64,000 bases of DNA from CAWFGS01 sp963815535 (GTDB lineage: Bacteria > Pseudomonadota > Alphaproteobacteria > Sphingomonadales > Sphingomonadaceae). The notes beneath the pieces were generated by a model, which saw nothing but the letters and a program-made list of their open reading frames with translations, did not search any database and was not told where the DNA came from. The translations under genes and the position numbers were made by a program. The DNA is taken from contig CAWFGS010000001.1 of assembly GCA_963815535.1 (NCBI GenBank), positions 558,001 through 622,000 on the forward strand, in the 5' to 3' direction. The number at the start of each line of letters is the position of its first letter. Within the stretch, counting starts at the first letter, position 1. Positions 19,114-27,977 of this stretch are shown one piece after another.

Positions 19114-20241
19114 ATGCGTGCCGAAGGGCAGGCGAACATAGACCGCATCGACGCCGCCCTGGCGCTGGTGCGGCGCTCGCTCGATTGGGACAGCGCACTT
19201 CGCCGTCTGGACGAACTGAACGCGCGCGTCGAAGACCCGACCTTGTGGGACGATCCCAAAGGTGCAGAGGCGGTCATGCGCGAACGCCAAAAGCTGGAAA
19301 GCGCCGTCGGCACGGTACGGGAAATTTCCGCTGAAATGGCCGATGCCGTTGAATTCATCGAAATGGGGGAAGCGGAAGGCGACGCCGATATCGTGGAGGA
19401 CGGCCATGCGACATTGCAGAAACTGGCCGACCGCGCGGATGCGGACAAGGTTCAGGCCCTGCTGGCCGGGGAAGCCGACGGCAACGATACCTATATCGAA
19501 ATACACGCGGGCGCCGGCGGAACCGAAAGCCAGGACTGGGCCGAAATGCTGCAACGCATGTACAGCCGCTGGGCCGAGGCGAAAGGCTACAAGGTCGAAC
19601 TGGTCGATTACCATGCCGGCGAACAGGCGGGCATCAAATCGGCCACTCTGCTGGTGAAGGGAGAAAACGCGTTCGGTTATGCCAAGACCGAAAGCGGGGT
19701 TCACCGGCTGGTGCGGATCAGCCCTTACGACAGTTCAGCGCGGCGCCACACCAGTTTCAGTTCGGTGTGGGTCTATCCCGTAATCGATGACGACATCGCG
19801 ATCGAAATCAACGATAGCGATCTGAAAATCGACACCTACCGCGCGAGTGGTGCGGGTGGGCAGCACGTCAACACCACCGATTCCGCCGTTCGCATTACGC
19901 ACCAGCCATCGGGCATCGTCGTCGCCAGCCAGAACGACCGCAGCCAGCATAAAAACCGCGCGACGGCCATGAATATGCTGAAAGCGCGCTTGTTCGAGAA
20001 GGAACTGGCCGAACGCGAGGCAGCGGCCGGCACGGAATACGAGGCAAAGACCGAGATCGGTTGGGGCCATCAAATTCGCAGCTATGTTCTGCAGCCCTAT
20101 CAAATGGTCAAAGACCTTCGGACCGGCGAGGTGTCATCGGCGCCCGACGTGGTGCTGGACGGAGGTATCGACGCGTTTATCTCGGCCGCCTTGGCGCAGC
20201 GCGTAACCGGGGAAACCGTCGATGTAGAGGATGTCGATTGA
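19114..20241 (+). CDS. prfB: Peptide chain release factor 2
   Basis: A 375-aa RF2 that ends translation at UGA and UAA. The GGQ loop is in GAGGQHVNTT near residue 248. The stop-recognition element reads ISPYDSSARRHTSF, with SPY where E. coli has SPF. The ATG at 19114 has GGAG 9 bases upstream. The frame is continuous, so the programmed +1 frameshift at an internal UGA seen in E. coli prfB is absent. The stop TGA overlaps the TTG start of the next gene. Confidence 0.95.
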   Translation: MRAEGQANIDRIDAALALVRRSLDWDSALRRLDELNARVEDPTLWDDPKGAEAVMRERQKLESAVGTVREISAEMADAVEFIEMGEAEGDADIVEDGHATLQKLADRADADKVQALLAGEADGNDTYIEIHAGAGGTESQDWAEMLQRMYSRWAEAKGYKVELVDYHAGEQAGIKSATLLVKGENAFGYAKTESGVHRLVRISPYDSSARRHTSFSSVWVYPVIDDDIAIEINDSDLKIDTYRASGAGGQHVNTTDSAVRITHQPSGIVVASQNDRSQHKNRATAMNMLKARLFEKELAEREAAAGTEYEAKTEIGWGHQIRSYVLQPYQMVKDLRTGEVSSAPDVVLDGGIDAFISAALAQRVTGETVDVEDVD

Positions 20242-20996
20242 ACGGGCATCGCCTTTTGCGCCCGGTCGCTGCGCGCTTGCTGCCCGCAATCGCCCTTGCG
20301 GTGTGCCTGGCAGGGTGCGAACGGGTCGCCGATCCGGTAGATCGCCCGGAAGGCGCGTTGCAGTTCCCGTTGCCCGATCGCCCGGTATCGGGCTTGGGCG
20401 GCAATTCGTTTTCCACCGAAACCGCGCGCGATGGCCGCGGTGAAGCACGCAAGGTCATGGAACTGGCTGCCATCGAACCGGGCATGACGGTCGCCGATAT
20501 CGGCGCGGGCGATGGCTATTACACGATCCGGCTGGCGCAGCGCGTCGGCGAAACCGGGCGCGTGCTGGCGCAGGATATCGACGGCGACGCTCTGCAACGG
20601 CTGGGACAGCGGGTGGAGCGCGAACGGCTCGACAATGTATCCATTAAACAGGGTGCCGTGGACGATCCGCGCCTGCCGCCCGACAGTTTCGATCGCATTT
20701 TTCTGGTGCATATGTATCACGAGGTCGCGGAGCCTTACGCCTTCCTTTACAACCTTTGGCCGGCATTGTCGCAAGGGGGGCAGGTGATCGTGGTCGATGT
20801 CGATCGCCCGACGGACCAGCATGGCATTGATCCACTGCTGCTATCGTGCGAATTCAAGCAGGTGGGGTTCGATCTGGTCGCCTTCCGCGACGCGCCGGAA
20901 CTGGCTGGGTACTATGCACAGTTCAAGGCATCGGCTAATCGTCCGGAACCAGCGGCGATCAAACCGTGCCGCGGCCCCGCCGCATCCGCATCGTAA
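20238..20996 (+). CDS. SAM-dependent methyltransferase with lipoprotein-type signal
   Basis: 252 aa if started at the TTG at 20238, which overlaps the prfB stop (TTGA) and has GAGG 8 bases upstream. No ATG lies before the domain, and the frame upstream is inside prfB. The N-terminus has a hydrophobic stretch ending LAVCLAGC, a lipobox with Cys as the probable lipidation site. The rest is a class I methyltransferase: motif I is VADIGAGDGYY, then VLAQDID, then FLVHMYHEVAEP. The combination of an export signal with a SAM-binding fold is odd because SAM is cytoplasmic, although such proteins are often annotated in proteobacteria. The substrate is unknown. Confidence 0.8.
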   Translation: MNGHRLLRPVAARLLPAIALAVCLAGCERVADPVDRPEGALQFPLPDRPVSGLGGNSFSTETARDGRGEARKVMELAAIEPGMTVADIGAGDGYYTIRLAQRVGETGRVLAQDIDGDALQRLGQRVERERLDNVSIKQGAVDDPRLPPDSFDRIFLVHMYHEVAEPYAFLYNLWPALSQGGQVIVVDVDRPTDQHGIDPLLLSCEFKQVGFDLVAFRDAPELAGYYAQFKASANRPEPAAIKPCRGPAASAS

Positions 20997-21028
20997 TCGT
21001 AATCGAACGCGCAAGATTAGGGACGAAA

Positions 21029-22435
21029 ATGAGCTTCAAGGGTCTTGATCCCATACTGTATGGCGGGCGCGAAGTCTGGCCGCTGATCGAAGGGGGGAAG
21101 GGCGTTTCCGCCACCAACCACGTCAGTTCCGGCGCATGGGCGGCGGCAGGCGGGATCGGCACGGTCAGCGCGGTGAACGCTGACGATTACGACGCGGTCG
21201 GAAATGTCGTGCCCCAGATCTACGATGCGGCCACGCGCAAGGAACGGCACGAACAGTTGATCCAATATGCGATCGACGGCGCAACGGAACAGGTGAAGCG
21301 CGCGCACGACATGGCGAACGGTCGCGGTGCGCTCAATATCAACGTCCTGTGGGAAATGGGCGGCGCCCAGCAAGTTCTCGAAGGAGTGCTGGAGAACACG
21401 AAGGGGCTGGTGACCGGTGTGACCTGCGGCGCGGGCATGCCCTATCGCCTGGCCGAAATCGCCGCGCGCCACAACGTGCACTACTTGCCGATCGTCAGTT
21501 CGGCCCGCGCATTCAGGGCGCTGTGGAAGCGGTCCTATCACAAGATACCCGAACTGATGGCCGCGGTGGTGTACGAGGATCCGTGGCTCGCGGGCGGGCA
21601 TAACGGACTGTCGAACGCGGAAGACCCGACCGCGCCGCAGGATCCGTTCCCGCGCGTTGCCGCCTTGCGCGAAACGATGCGGAAAGAAGGCGTGTCGGAA
21701 GATTGCGCGATCGTGATGGCGGGCGGCGTCTGGTTCCTGCGTGAATGGAACGACTGGATCGGCAATCCCGAACTGGGGAAAATCGCATTTCAGTTCGGCA
21801 CACGGCCTTTGCTTACGAATGAAAGCCCTATTCCCCAACGGTGGAAGGATATGTTGCGCGCAGTCGAGCCGGGCGATGTGTTGCTGCACAAGTTTTCACC
21901 GACGGGTTTCTATTCCTCCGCAGTGAAAAACCCGTTTCTCTACGATCTGATCCACCGCAGCGAACGGCAGATACCGTTTTCGAAAGTCGCGGCGGGGGAA
22001 CACACGGTGCAGTTGGATGTCGGTGTTCGCGGCAAGAATTTCTGGGTCACGCCCAAGGATCGCGATCGGGCCGAAAAATGGTTCGCCGCCGGTCAGACCG
22101 AAGCGTTGAAAACGCCGGACGACACCATCGTTTACGTGACACCCGAAAGCCGCGACGCGATCCGCAAAGATCAAAAGGATTGCATGGGTTGCCTGTCGCA
22201 TTGCGGCTTTTCATCGTGGAAGGACCACGACGATTACACCACCGGACGCCTGGCCGATCCGCGCAGTTTCTGTATTCAGAAAACCTTGCAGGACATCGCG
22301 CATGGCGGCGATCCCGACGAGAACTTGGCGTTTGCCGGGCACGCGGCCTATCGGTTTGGGCAGGATCCGTTCTATTCCAACAATTACACGCCCAGCGTGC
22401 AGGAACTTGTTGACCGTATATTGACCGGTGATTGA
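21029..22435 (+). CDS. Nitronate monooxygenase family flavoprotein
   Basis: A 468-aa TIM-barrel protein of the 2-nitropropane dioxygenase/nitronate monooxygenase group. GVTCGAGMPYRLAEIA, IVSSARAF and GGHNGLSN match the FMN-binding scaffold. It is longer than typical members of about 350 aa. The C-terminal addition carries a cysteine cluster, CMGCLSHCGF at about 385-394, plus a later Cys, which could bind a metal or Fe-S cluster. A true nitronate substrate is not shown. The ATG at 21029 has AGGGA upstream. It is convergent with the dehydrogenase gene. Confidence 0.8.
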   Translation: MSFKGLDPILYGGREVWPLIEGGKGVSATNHVSSGAWAAAGGIGTVSAVNADDYDAVGNVVPQIYDAATRKERHEQLIQYAIDGATEQVKRAHDMANGRGALNINVLWEMGGAQQVLEGVLENTKGLVTGVTCGAGMPYRLAEIAARHNVHYLPIVSSARAFRALWKRSYHKIPELMAAVVYEDPWLAGGHNGLSNAEDPTAPQDPFPRVAALRETMRKEGVSEDCAIVMAGGVWFLREWNDWIGNPELGKIAFQFGTRPLLTNESPIPQRWKDMLRAVEPGDVLLHKFSPTGFYSSAVKNPFLYDLIHRSERQIPFSKVAAGEHTVQLDVGVRGKNFWVTPKDRDRAEKWFAAGQTEALKTPDDTIVYVTPESRDAIRKDQKDCMGCLSHCGFSSWKDHDDYTTGRLADPRSFCIQKTLQDIAHGGDPDENLAFAGHAAYRFGQDPFYSNNYTPSVQELVDRILTGD

Positions 22436-22437
22436 CC

Positions 22438-22453
22438 CGCGTTGAAAGACGCG
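22438..22453. terminator. Short hairpin between convergent genes
   Basis: CGCGT (22438-22442) pairs with ACGCG (22449-22453) across a six-base loop, in the 23-bp gap between the nitronate monooxygenase-like gene and the convergent dehydrogenase gene. The stem is short and no T run follows, so this is tentative. Confidence 0.3.
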
Positions 22454-22458
22454 ATCGT

Positions 22459-23478
22459 CTAAACCAATGCTTCCAACACCTGATCGGGCGGTCGGTGGCC
22501 ATCCATCCAGAACCGGATGTTGGCGATGACCCGTTCGCCCGACGCTTCGCGCCCTTCGGCAGTGGCGCTGCCGATATGGGGCAGGGTCATGACGTTGGGA
22601 TGGGCCAGCAGCCGTGGATCGACGTGCGGTTCTTCGGGATAGACGTCCAAACCCGCGCCGCCCAATTTCCCCGCATCCAAAGCCGCCAGCAGCGCAGCTT
22701 GATCGATCAGTTCGCCGCGCGCCGTGTTGATCAGGCTGGCCCCGTCCTGCATTTTCGCGATGCGATCCGCGTCGAACAAATGGCGTGTCTTGCCGGTCAA
22801 AGGGGTATGCAGCGTGACGATTTCAGCTTCCGCCAGCATATCGTCGAGCCGTTCGAAATATTCGACCCCGAACATATTTTCGGCGGCGACGGGCAGGCGG
22901 GTGCGACTGTAATATCCGACGCTCAAGCCGAATGCGCGCGCGCGATGGGCGACGGCTTGCCCGATGCGGCCCATGCCGACGATCCCCAGCATCTTCCCGC
23001 CCAGCTTTCGCCCCAGCAATCCCGATGGTGCCCATCCGGTCCATTCGCCGCGCCGGATTAAAGCCACCCCTTCGCGAATTCTACGCGGCACGCCGATGAT
23101 CATGCACATGGCAAGATCGGCGGTATCGTCGGTAAAGACGCCGGGCGTGTTGGTGACGACGATGCGGTGCGCGGCGGCCGCGGCCAGATCGATATGTTCC
23201 GTGCCCGCGCCGAAATTCGCGATCAGGCGCAACCGGTCGCCCGCCTGCCCGATCATTTCGGCATCGATCCGATCCGTGACCGTGGGGACCAGCACGTCGC
23301 AGTCGCGCATGGCGGCGCACAGTTCGTCCCGGTTCAACGGTTTGTCGTCGGGGTTGGCGACGGTGTCGTATAGCTGAGTCAAGCGAGTTTCGACCGCCGG
23401 CATCAGCGCACGCGTCAAAACGACTTTGGGTTTGCCTTCGAACCGGCGGGATTGTCTGTCGGAAGTGTCGTTGGCCAT
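22459..23478 (-). CDS. D-isomer-specific 2-hydroxyacid dehydrogenase (glyoxylate/hydroxypyruvate reductase-like)
   Basis: A 339-aa NAD(P)-dependent dehydrogenase. The dinucleotide motif is GIVGMGRIGQAV. The catalytic set is Arg in NTARGELID, Glu in VYPEEPHV and His in LPHIGSAT. It interconverts 2-keto acids and D-2-hydroxy acids in the cytoplasm; the sequence resembles the D-glycerate/glyoxylate reductase branch, but the substrate is not certain. It is divergent from the SH3-domain gene with about 130 bp between them. Confidence 0.9.
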   Translation of the reverse strand: MANDTSDRQSRRFEGKPKVVLTRALMPAVETRLTQLYDTVANPDDKPLNRDELCAAMRDCDVLVPTVTDRIDAEMIGQAGDRLRLIANFGAGTEHIDLAAAAAHRIVVTNTPGVFTDDTADLAMCMIIGVPRRIREGVALIRRGEWTGWAPSGLLGRKLGGKMLGIVGMGRIGQAVAHRARAFGLSVGYYSRTRLPVAAENMFGVEYFERLDDMLAEAEIVTLHTPLTGKTRHLFDADRIAKMQDGASLINTARGELIDQAALLAALDAGKLGGAGLDVYPEEPHVDPRLLAHPNVMTLPHIGSATAEGREASGERVIANIRFWMDGHRPPDQVLEALV

Positions 23479-23608
23479 ATCGCGGCGCTACGGCCAGATC
23501 GCGGGGCCCGTCAAGCGATGCGGCAAACGATAGGCAGTATCGATTGCCGGAAATGGTCGATTGCCGAGAACGCTTGCCGAAACCGCGCCCGGTCCGTTAC
23601 ATGACGGC

Positions 23609-24100
23609 ATGGTGTTTTCGTTTTGCAAATTCACGCGTTTGTCGCTGCTATCCGTTGCCGCCATACTCGCGGGGATCGCTACTCCGGCAGCGGCACAGGA
23701 ACGCGACGTACCCTATTTCGCAACCATAAAGCCCACCGAACTCAACATGCGCGTCGGCCCGAGCGAGCGGTATCGTATCCGGTGGGTCTATCGCCGGGCC
23801 GGTTTGCCGGTGAAGATTATTCGCGTGATGGAAGGCTGGCGATTGATCCGCGACCCGGACGGGGCGGAGGGCTGGGTTTCTGCGAACTTTTTAAGCCCCG
23901 CGCGCAGCGTCATCGTGACCGGCGCGGACGCGGCCGACATGCGCCAGAAACCGACTGCGTCGAGCAAGCTGAAATGGCGCGTGGAACCGGGTGTCGTTGC
24001 CACGCTGGCCCGATGCGACGAGGGGTGGTGCGAAGTCGGCATCGGCCGCCGTGTCGGCTGGATCGAGGCGGACCGTCTATGGGGTGACGGCGCGCCGTAA
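23609..24100 (+). CDS. Exported SH3-domain protein
   Basis: A 163-aa protein with a cleavable signal peptide (basic start, hydrophobic core LLSVAAILAGIA, ending PAAAQ). Two bacterial SH3-like units follow: one around LNMRVGPSERYRIRWVYRR...GWVSANFLS and one around DMRQKPTASSKLKWRVEPG...GWIEADRLWG (DUF1058/SH3_4 type). Such proteins sit in the periplasm and may bind cell-wall peptides. ATG 23609 (MVFSFCKF) fits a signal peptide; an in-frame start at 23561 would add 16 non-hydrophobic residues. It is convergent with the thiolase gene with an 11-bp gap. Confidence 0.85.
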   Translation: MVFSFCKFTRLSLLSVAAILAGIATPAAAQERDVPYFATIKPTELNMRVGPSERYRIRWVYRRAGLPVKIIRVMEGWRLIRDPDGAEGWVSANFLSPARSVIVTGADAADMRQKPTASSKLKWRVEPGVVATLARCDEGWCEVGIGRRVGWIEADRLWGDGAP

Positions 24101-24111
24101 AACCGCGATCG

Positions 24112-25302
24112 TTACAACAGTTCGATGGCGATGGCGGTGGCCTCGCCGCCACCGATGCACAGGCTTGCCACACCGCGTTTTTTGCCTTGCTGTTTTAGCG
24201 CATTGAGCAGCGTCACGATGATCCGCGTGCCGCTCGCGCCGATCGGATGGCCCAATGCGGTGCCGCCACCGTTGATATTGATCCGGTCATGCGGAATGCC
24301 GATATCCTTCATCGCGAACATGGCGACGCAGGCAAACGCCTCGTTGATTTCCCATAAATCCACATCGTCTTTCGTCCATCCGGCATTGTCCAACACCTTG
24401 CCGATTGCACCGATCGGGGCCGTGGTGAAGGCGCTGGGTTCCTGGGCATGCGCGGCCATCGCCACGATGCGCGCCACGGGCGATCGGCCCGCCGCCTTCG
24501 CTGCGCTTTCGCGGGATAGCACGACCGCCGCTGCGCCATCGGAAATCGAGCTGGATGTCGCAGCGGTGATCGTGCCGTCCTTGGCAAAGGCCGGGCGCAG
24601 CGTCGGTATCTTGTCGGGCTTGCCGCGCCCCGGTGCTTCGTCCGTATCGACGATGGTTTCGCCTTTGCGCGATTTTACCGTGACCGGCGCGATTTCATCG
24701 GCAAATGCACCGCTTTCGATCGCGGCGTTCGCGCGGCGCAGGGATTCGACGGAATATTCGTCCATCGCCTCGCGCGACAATTGGTAATCGTCGGCGGTGT
24801 TCTGTGCGAAGCTGCCCATCGCGCGGCCTTCCTCGTAAGCATCCTCCAGCCCGTCCAGGAACATATGGTCGTATGCCGTATCATGGCCGATCCGCGCGCC
24901 TGACCGATGCTTTTTCAGCAGATACGGCGCATTGGTCATACTCTCCATACCGCCCGCTATCGCGGTGTCGATCGTGCCGGACGCCAGCGCTTCCGCCGCC
25001 AGAATGACCGTCTGCATGCCCGATCCGCATACCTTGTTCACCGTGGTCGCCTGAACCGATTTGGGCAGGCCCGCCTTGATCGCCGCCTGTCGGGCGGGGG
25101 CCTGACCAAGACCGGCAGGCAGGACGCAGCCCATATAGATGCGTTCCACATCGTCGCCCGAAACACCGGACCGTTCGACTGCGGCCTTCACCGCACACGC
25201 GCCCAGATCGGTGGCGGACACGTCGGCCAGCGCCCCCTGCATGCTGCCCATCGGAGTGCGCGCATAGGACAGGATGACGACCGGGTCGGAGGAGTTGAAC
25301 AT
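24112..25302 (-). CDS. Acetyl-CoA C-acetyltransferase (thiolase)
   Basis: A 396-aa biosynthetic-type thiolase. The acyl-accepting Cys92 is in NKVCGSGMQ. The second half has NINGGGTALGHPIGASG with the active His, and the final Cys in CIGGGEA. It condenses or cleaves acetoacetyl-CoA in the cytoplasm, for ketone-body, butanoate or PHB-type metabolism; no other pathway gene is adjacent. It is divergent from the aldehyde dehydrogenase gene with a 135-bp intergenic region. Confidence 0.93.
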   Translation of the reverse strand: MFNSSDPVVILSYARTPMGSMQGALADVSATDLGACAVKAAVERSGVSGDDVERIYMGCVLPAGLGQAPARQAAIKAGLPKSVQATTVNKVCGSGMQTVILAAEALASGTIDTAIAGGMESMTNAPYLLKKHRSGARIGHDTAYDHMFLDGLEDAYEEGRAMGSFAQNTADDYQLSREAMDEYSVESLRRANAAIESGAFADEIAPVTVKSRKGETIVDTDEAPGRGKPDKIPTLRPAFAKDGTITAATSSSISDGAAAVVLSRESAAKAAGRSPVARIVAMAAHAQEPSAFTTAPIGAIGKVLDNAGWTKDDVDLWEINEAFACVAMFAMKDIGIPHDRININGGGTALGHPIGASGTRIIVTLLNALKQQGKKRGVASLCIGGGEATAIAIELL

Positions 25303-25437
25303 GGCTTTGGCTTGCCTTTCGGGGGGAAAACGTGCTGACAGGAAAATACAAAAGGCGATCTACTCACGCGCGGCATCGATTGCAAACCATCGCCGCGTGC
25401 CAAGCTTTCACGATACGCCGCCATCAGGAGATGCCAC

Positions 25438-26868
25438 ATGACCGCCGACCGTAAACAGGAAATGACCGAAGCGTTGAAACTGCAGCGCGACGCCTTCACC
25501 GCAAGCCGGCCCGAAGCGATCGCCGTAAGGCGCGACCGTATCAAGCGCGGCATGGCGATCCTGACCGACCACGCCGATGAATTGTGCGATGCCATGAACG
25601 AAGATTTCGGCAATCGCAGCACGCATCAATCGATGATTACGGATATCGCCGGCACGGTCGGGTTCGGCAAATACTGCCTGAAGAATATGGACTCCTGGGC
25701 CAAATCGGAAAAGCGCAAGGTGCAATTTCCGCTCGGTCTGTTGGGGGCGAAGGCGGAATTGCGGTACGAGCCGAAGGGCGTGATCGGTATCCTCAGCCCG
25801 TGGAACTTCCCCGTCAATCTCGCTTTCGGCCCGCTGTTCCAGGTGCTGGCCGCAGGCAACCGCGCTATGATCAAGCCGAGCGAATTTACCGAACAGACGT
25901 CAGAACTGACGGCGAAGCTGATCGCGCAGTATTTTTCGATCGAAGAAGTCACGGTCTTCACCGGCAGCCCGGAAGTGGCGCAGGCTTTTTCCGGCCTGCC
26001 GTTCGATCATCTGGTGTTCACCGGATCGACCGCGACGGGTCGCAAGGTGATGGAGGCAGCCGCCGCCAATCTGGTCCCGGTCACGTTGGAGCTCGGCGGA
26101 AAGTCCCCGGTCGTGCTCGGCCGCAGCGCCGATTTCGAAAAGGCGGGCGAACGAATTGCGATGGGTAAGATGATGAATGCCGGGCAGATCTGTCTTGCGC
26201 CCGATTACATGATCGTGCCCGAAGAGCGCGAAGAGGGCGCGATCGCCGCCGTGGAGCTGGGCGTTCACAATATGTATCCGACCCTGCTCGCCAATGACGA
26301 TTACGCATCCGTCGTGACGGACCGGCATTACGACCGGCTGCAAAGCATGGTCGCGGACGCCAAGGAGAAAGGCGCGGAAGTGATCGAGGTCAATCCCGGC
26401 AAGGAAGATTTTTCCAACACCAACAGCCGCAAGATGCCGCTGACCATCCTTCGCAACGTTACGGAGGATATGACTGCGATGCAGGAAGAGATTTTCGGCC
26501 CCGTATTGCCGGTCAAAACATACAAGGATGTCAGCGAAACCGTCGATTACATCAACGCGAACGACCGTCCGCTGGGCCTGTATTATTTCGGCAGCGACGA
26601 CGCCGAACGTGAAACGGTGCTGGGCAAGACGATTTCCGGCGGCGTAACGGTGAACGACGTGATCTTTCATCAGGCAATGGAAGACATGCCGTTCGGCGGA
26701 ACCGGGCCATCGGGTATGGGGTCGTATCACGGGGTGGAGGGGTTCCGCGAATTCAGCCATGCCCGATCCGTCTACACCCAACCCAAAGTGGACGTTGCGA
26801 AGCTGGGCGGGTTCAAGCCGCCTTACGGCAAGCACACCGTCAAGGCCGTCAAGACCATGCTGAAATAG
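25438..26868 (+). CDS. Coniferyl-aldehyde-dehydrogenase-like aldehyde dehydrogenase
   Basis: A 476-aa NAD(P)-dependent aldehyde dehydrogenase. FTGSTATGRKVM is the cofactor-binding turn, LELGGKSP carries the general-base Glu, and NAGQICLAPDY carries the catalytic Cys. The LAPDY context after the Cys and the C-terminal GSYHG..GFREFSHARSV fit the coniferyl-aldehyde dehydrogenase (CalB) subgroup. It would oxidise aromatic or medium-chain aldehydes to acids. The substrate is inferred from family resemblance only. Confidence 0.85.
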   Translation: MTADRKQEMTEALKLQRDAFTASRPEAIAVRRDRIKRGMAILTDHADELCDAMNEDFGNRSTHQSMITDIAGTVGFGKYCLKNMDSWAKSEKRKVQFPLGLLGAKAELRYEPKGVIGILSPWNFPVNLAFGPLFQVLAAGNRAMIKPSEFTEQTSELTAKLIAQYFSIEEVTVFTGSPEVAQAFSGLPFDHLVFTGSTATGRKVMEAAAANLVPVTLELGGKSPVVLGRSADFEKAGERIAMGKMMNAGQICLAPDYMIVPEEREEGAIAAVELGVHNMYPTLLANDDYASVVTDRHYDRLQSMVADAKEKGAEVIEVNPGKEDFSNTNSRKMPLTILRNVTEDMTAMQEEIFGPVLPVKTYKDVSETVDYINANDRPLGLYYFGSDDAERETVLGKTISGGVTVNDVIFHQAMEDMPFGGTGPSGMGSYHGVEGFREFSHARSVYTQPKVDVAKLGGFKPPYGKHTVKAVKTMLK

Positions 26869-26885
26869 ATGGGGCGTTGCGCGCA

Positions 26886-26912
26886 TTGCACGGACCGTTG
26901 AAAGCCGTGCAA
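26886..26912. terminator. Hairpin after the aldehyde dehydrogenase gene
   Basis: The perfect 8-bp inverted repeat TTGCACGG (26886-26893) and CCGTGCAA (26905-26912) encloses an 11-base loop, starting 17 bp after the stop codon. There is no T run, so it is either a weak terminator or a 3' stabilising hairpin. The promoter of the nuo operon should lie between here and 27018. Confidence 0.4.
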
Positions 26913-27017
26913 CTGCGCGGGTTTATCGCCGATTTGTTGCCATCCCTCCCCTTGCGCGGGGCGCGGGGGGGGAGTAGATGCTGCGATGAACCGTCGGATC
27001 GATAATGGAACCTGCCG

Positions 27018-27392
27018 TTGCTCAACCTGCTTGATTATCTGCCAATTCTGATTTTTCTGGGTATCGCTGCGGCGCTGTCGGCGGCATTCGTGTTCCTGCC
27101 GATCGGGGTCGCGCGTCTGACCGGCGCGCATCAGCCAGATGCCGAAAAGCTGAGCGAGTACGAGTGCGGCTTTCCGGCGTTCGACGATTCCCGCAGCCAG
27201 TTCGATGTGCGGTTCTACCTCGTCGCGATCCTGTTCATCATCTTCGATCTGGAGGCGGCGTTCCTGTTCCCCTGGGCCGTCAGCCTGGATCTGACAGGCT
27301 GGCCGGGCTGGATCACGATGATGATCTTCCTGTTCGAACTGATCATCGGCTTCGCCTATGCGTGGAAAGTCGGCGCGCTGGAGTGGGAATGA
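27018..27392 (+). CDS. nuoA: NADH-quinone oxidoreductase subunit A
   Basis: A 124-aa membrane subunit of complex I with three helices. The conserved loop is EYECGFPAFDDSRSQFDVRFYLVA, shown here in part as EYECGFPAF. It ends YAWKVGALEWE, as usual. The best start is TTG 27018, with GGA about 8 bases upstream. An ATG at 27005 is in another frame and stops after nine codons, so either TTG is used or the N-terminus carries an undetected base error. It is the first gene of the nuo operon; nuoB starts 1 bp after the stop. Confidence 0.93.
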   Translation: MLNLLDYLPILIFLGIAAALSAAFVFLPIGVARLTGAHQPDAEKLSEYECGFPAFDDSRSQFDVRFYLVAILFIIFDLEAAFLFPWAVSLDLTGWPGWITMMIFLFELIIGFAYAWKVGALEWE

Positions 27393-27393
27393 T

Positions 27394-27972
27394 ATGAGCA
27401 GCCAAAGCACCGCAACCCCCAACGGCCGCGACGCGCTGGTGCAGCCTGCCGCGCAGCCAGGCGATGTGCGCCACCCGGACGCCGACTATTTCCGCGCCAT
27501 GCAGACCGAGGTGAACGACAAGGGCTTCCTGGTCACCAGCACCGAGGATCTGTTTCAATGGGCGCGCACGGGCAGCTTGTGGTGGATGACGTTCGGGCTG
27601 GCCTGTTGCGCGGTTGAAATGATCCACGTCAACATGCCGCGTTACGATATGGAACGCTTCGGCGTCGCCCCGCGTGCCTCGCCGCGCCAGTCCGACGTCA
27701 TGATTGTGGCCGGTACGCTCTGCAACAAGATGGCGCCCGCCTTGCGTAAGGTTTACGACCAGATGTCGGAACCCAAATATGTGATCAGTATGGGCAGCTG
27801 CGCCAATGGCGGCGGCTATTACCATTACAGCTATTCCGTGGTGCGCGGCTGCGATCGGATCATTCCGGTCGATATCTACATTCCCGGTTGCCCGCCCACG
27901 GCAGAGGCATTGCTTTACGGCGTAATGCAGCTGCAACGCAAAATCCGCCGCACCGGCACGATCGAACGGTAA
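27394..27972 (+). CDS. nuoB: NADH-quinone oxidoreductase subunit B
   Basis: A 192-aa peripheral-arm subunit that binds the N2 [4Fe-4S] cluster next to quinone. Cluster ligands are in GLACCAVEM, GSCANGGG and IPGCPPTAEAL. The ATG at 27394 immediately follows the nuoA stop; the longer frame from 27358 lies inside nuoA. Confidence 0.96.
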   Translation: MSSQSTATPNGRDALVQPAAQPGDVRHPDADYFRAMQTEVNDKGFLVTSTEDLFQWARTGSLWWMTFGLACCAVEMIHVNMPRYDMERFGVAPRASPRQSDVMIVAGTLCNKMAPALRKVYDQMSEPKYVISMGSCANGGGYYHYSYSVVRGCDRIIPVDIYIPGCPPTAEALLYGVMQLQRKIRRTGTIER

Positions 27973-27977
27973 CAGCG

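Noticed and set aside
19114..19250. Programmed +1 frameshift in prfB as in E. coli
   Set aside because: The frame is continuous from ATG 19114 with a normal N-terminus and no internal in-frame UGA or slippery CUU-UGA site.
26940..26975. C-run and G-run forming a possible long hairpin before nuoA
   Set aside because: The arms are short homopolymer-like stretches with an unstable register; pairing could be chance in GC-rich DNA, so I did not list it as a regulatory element.
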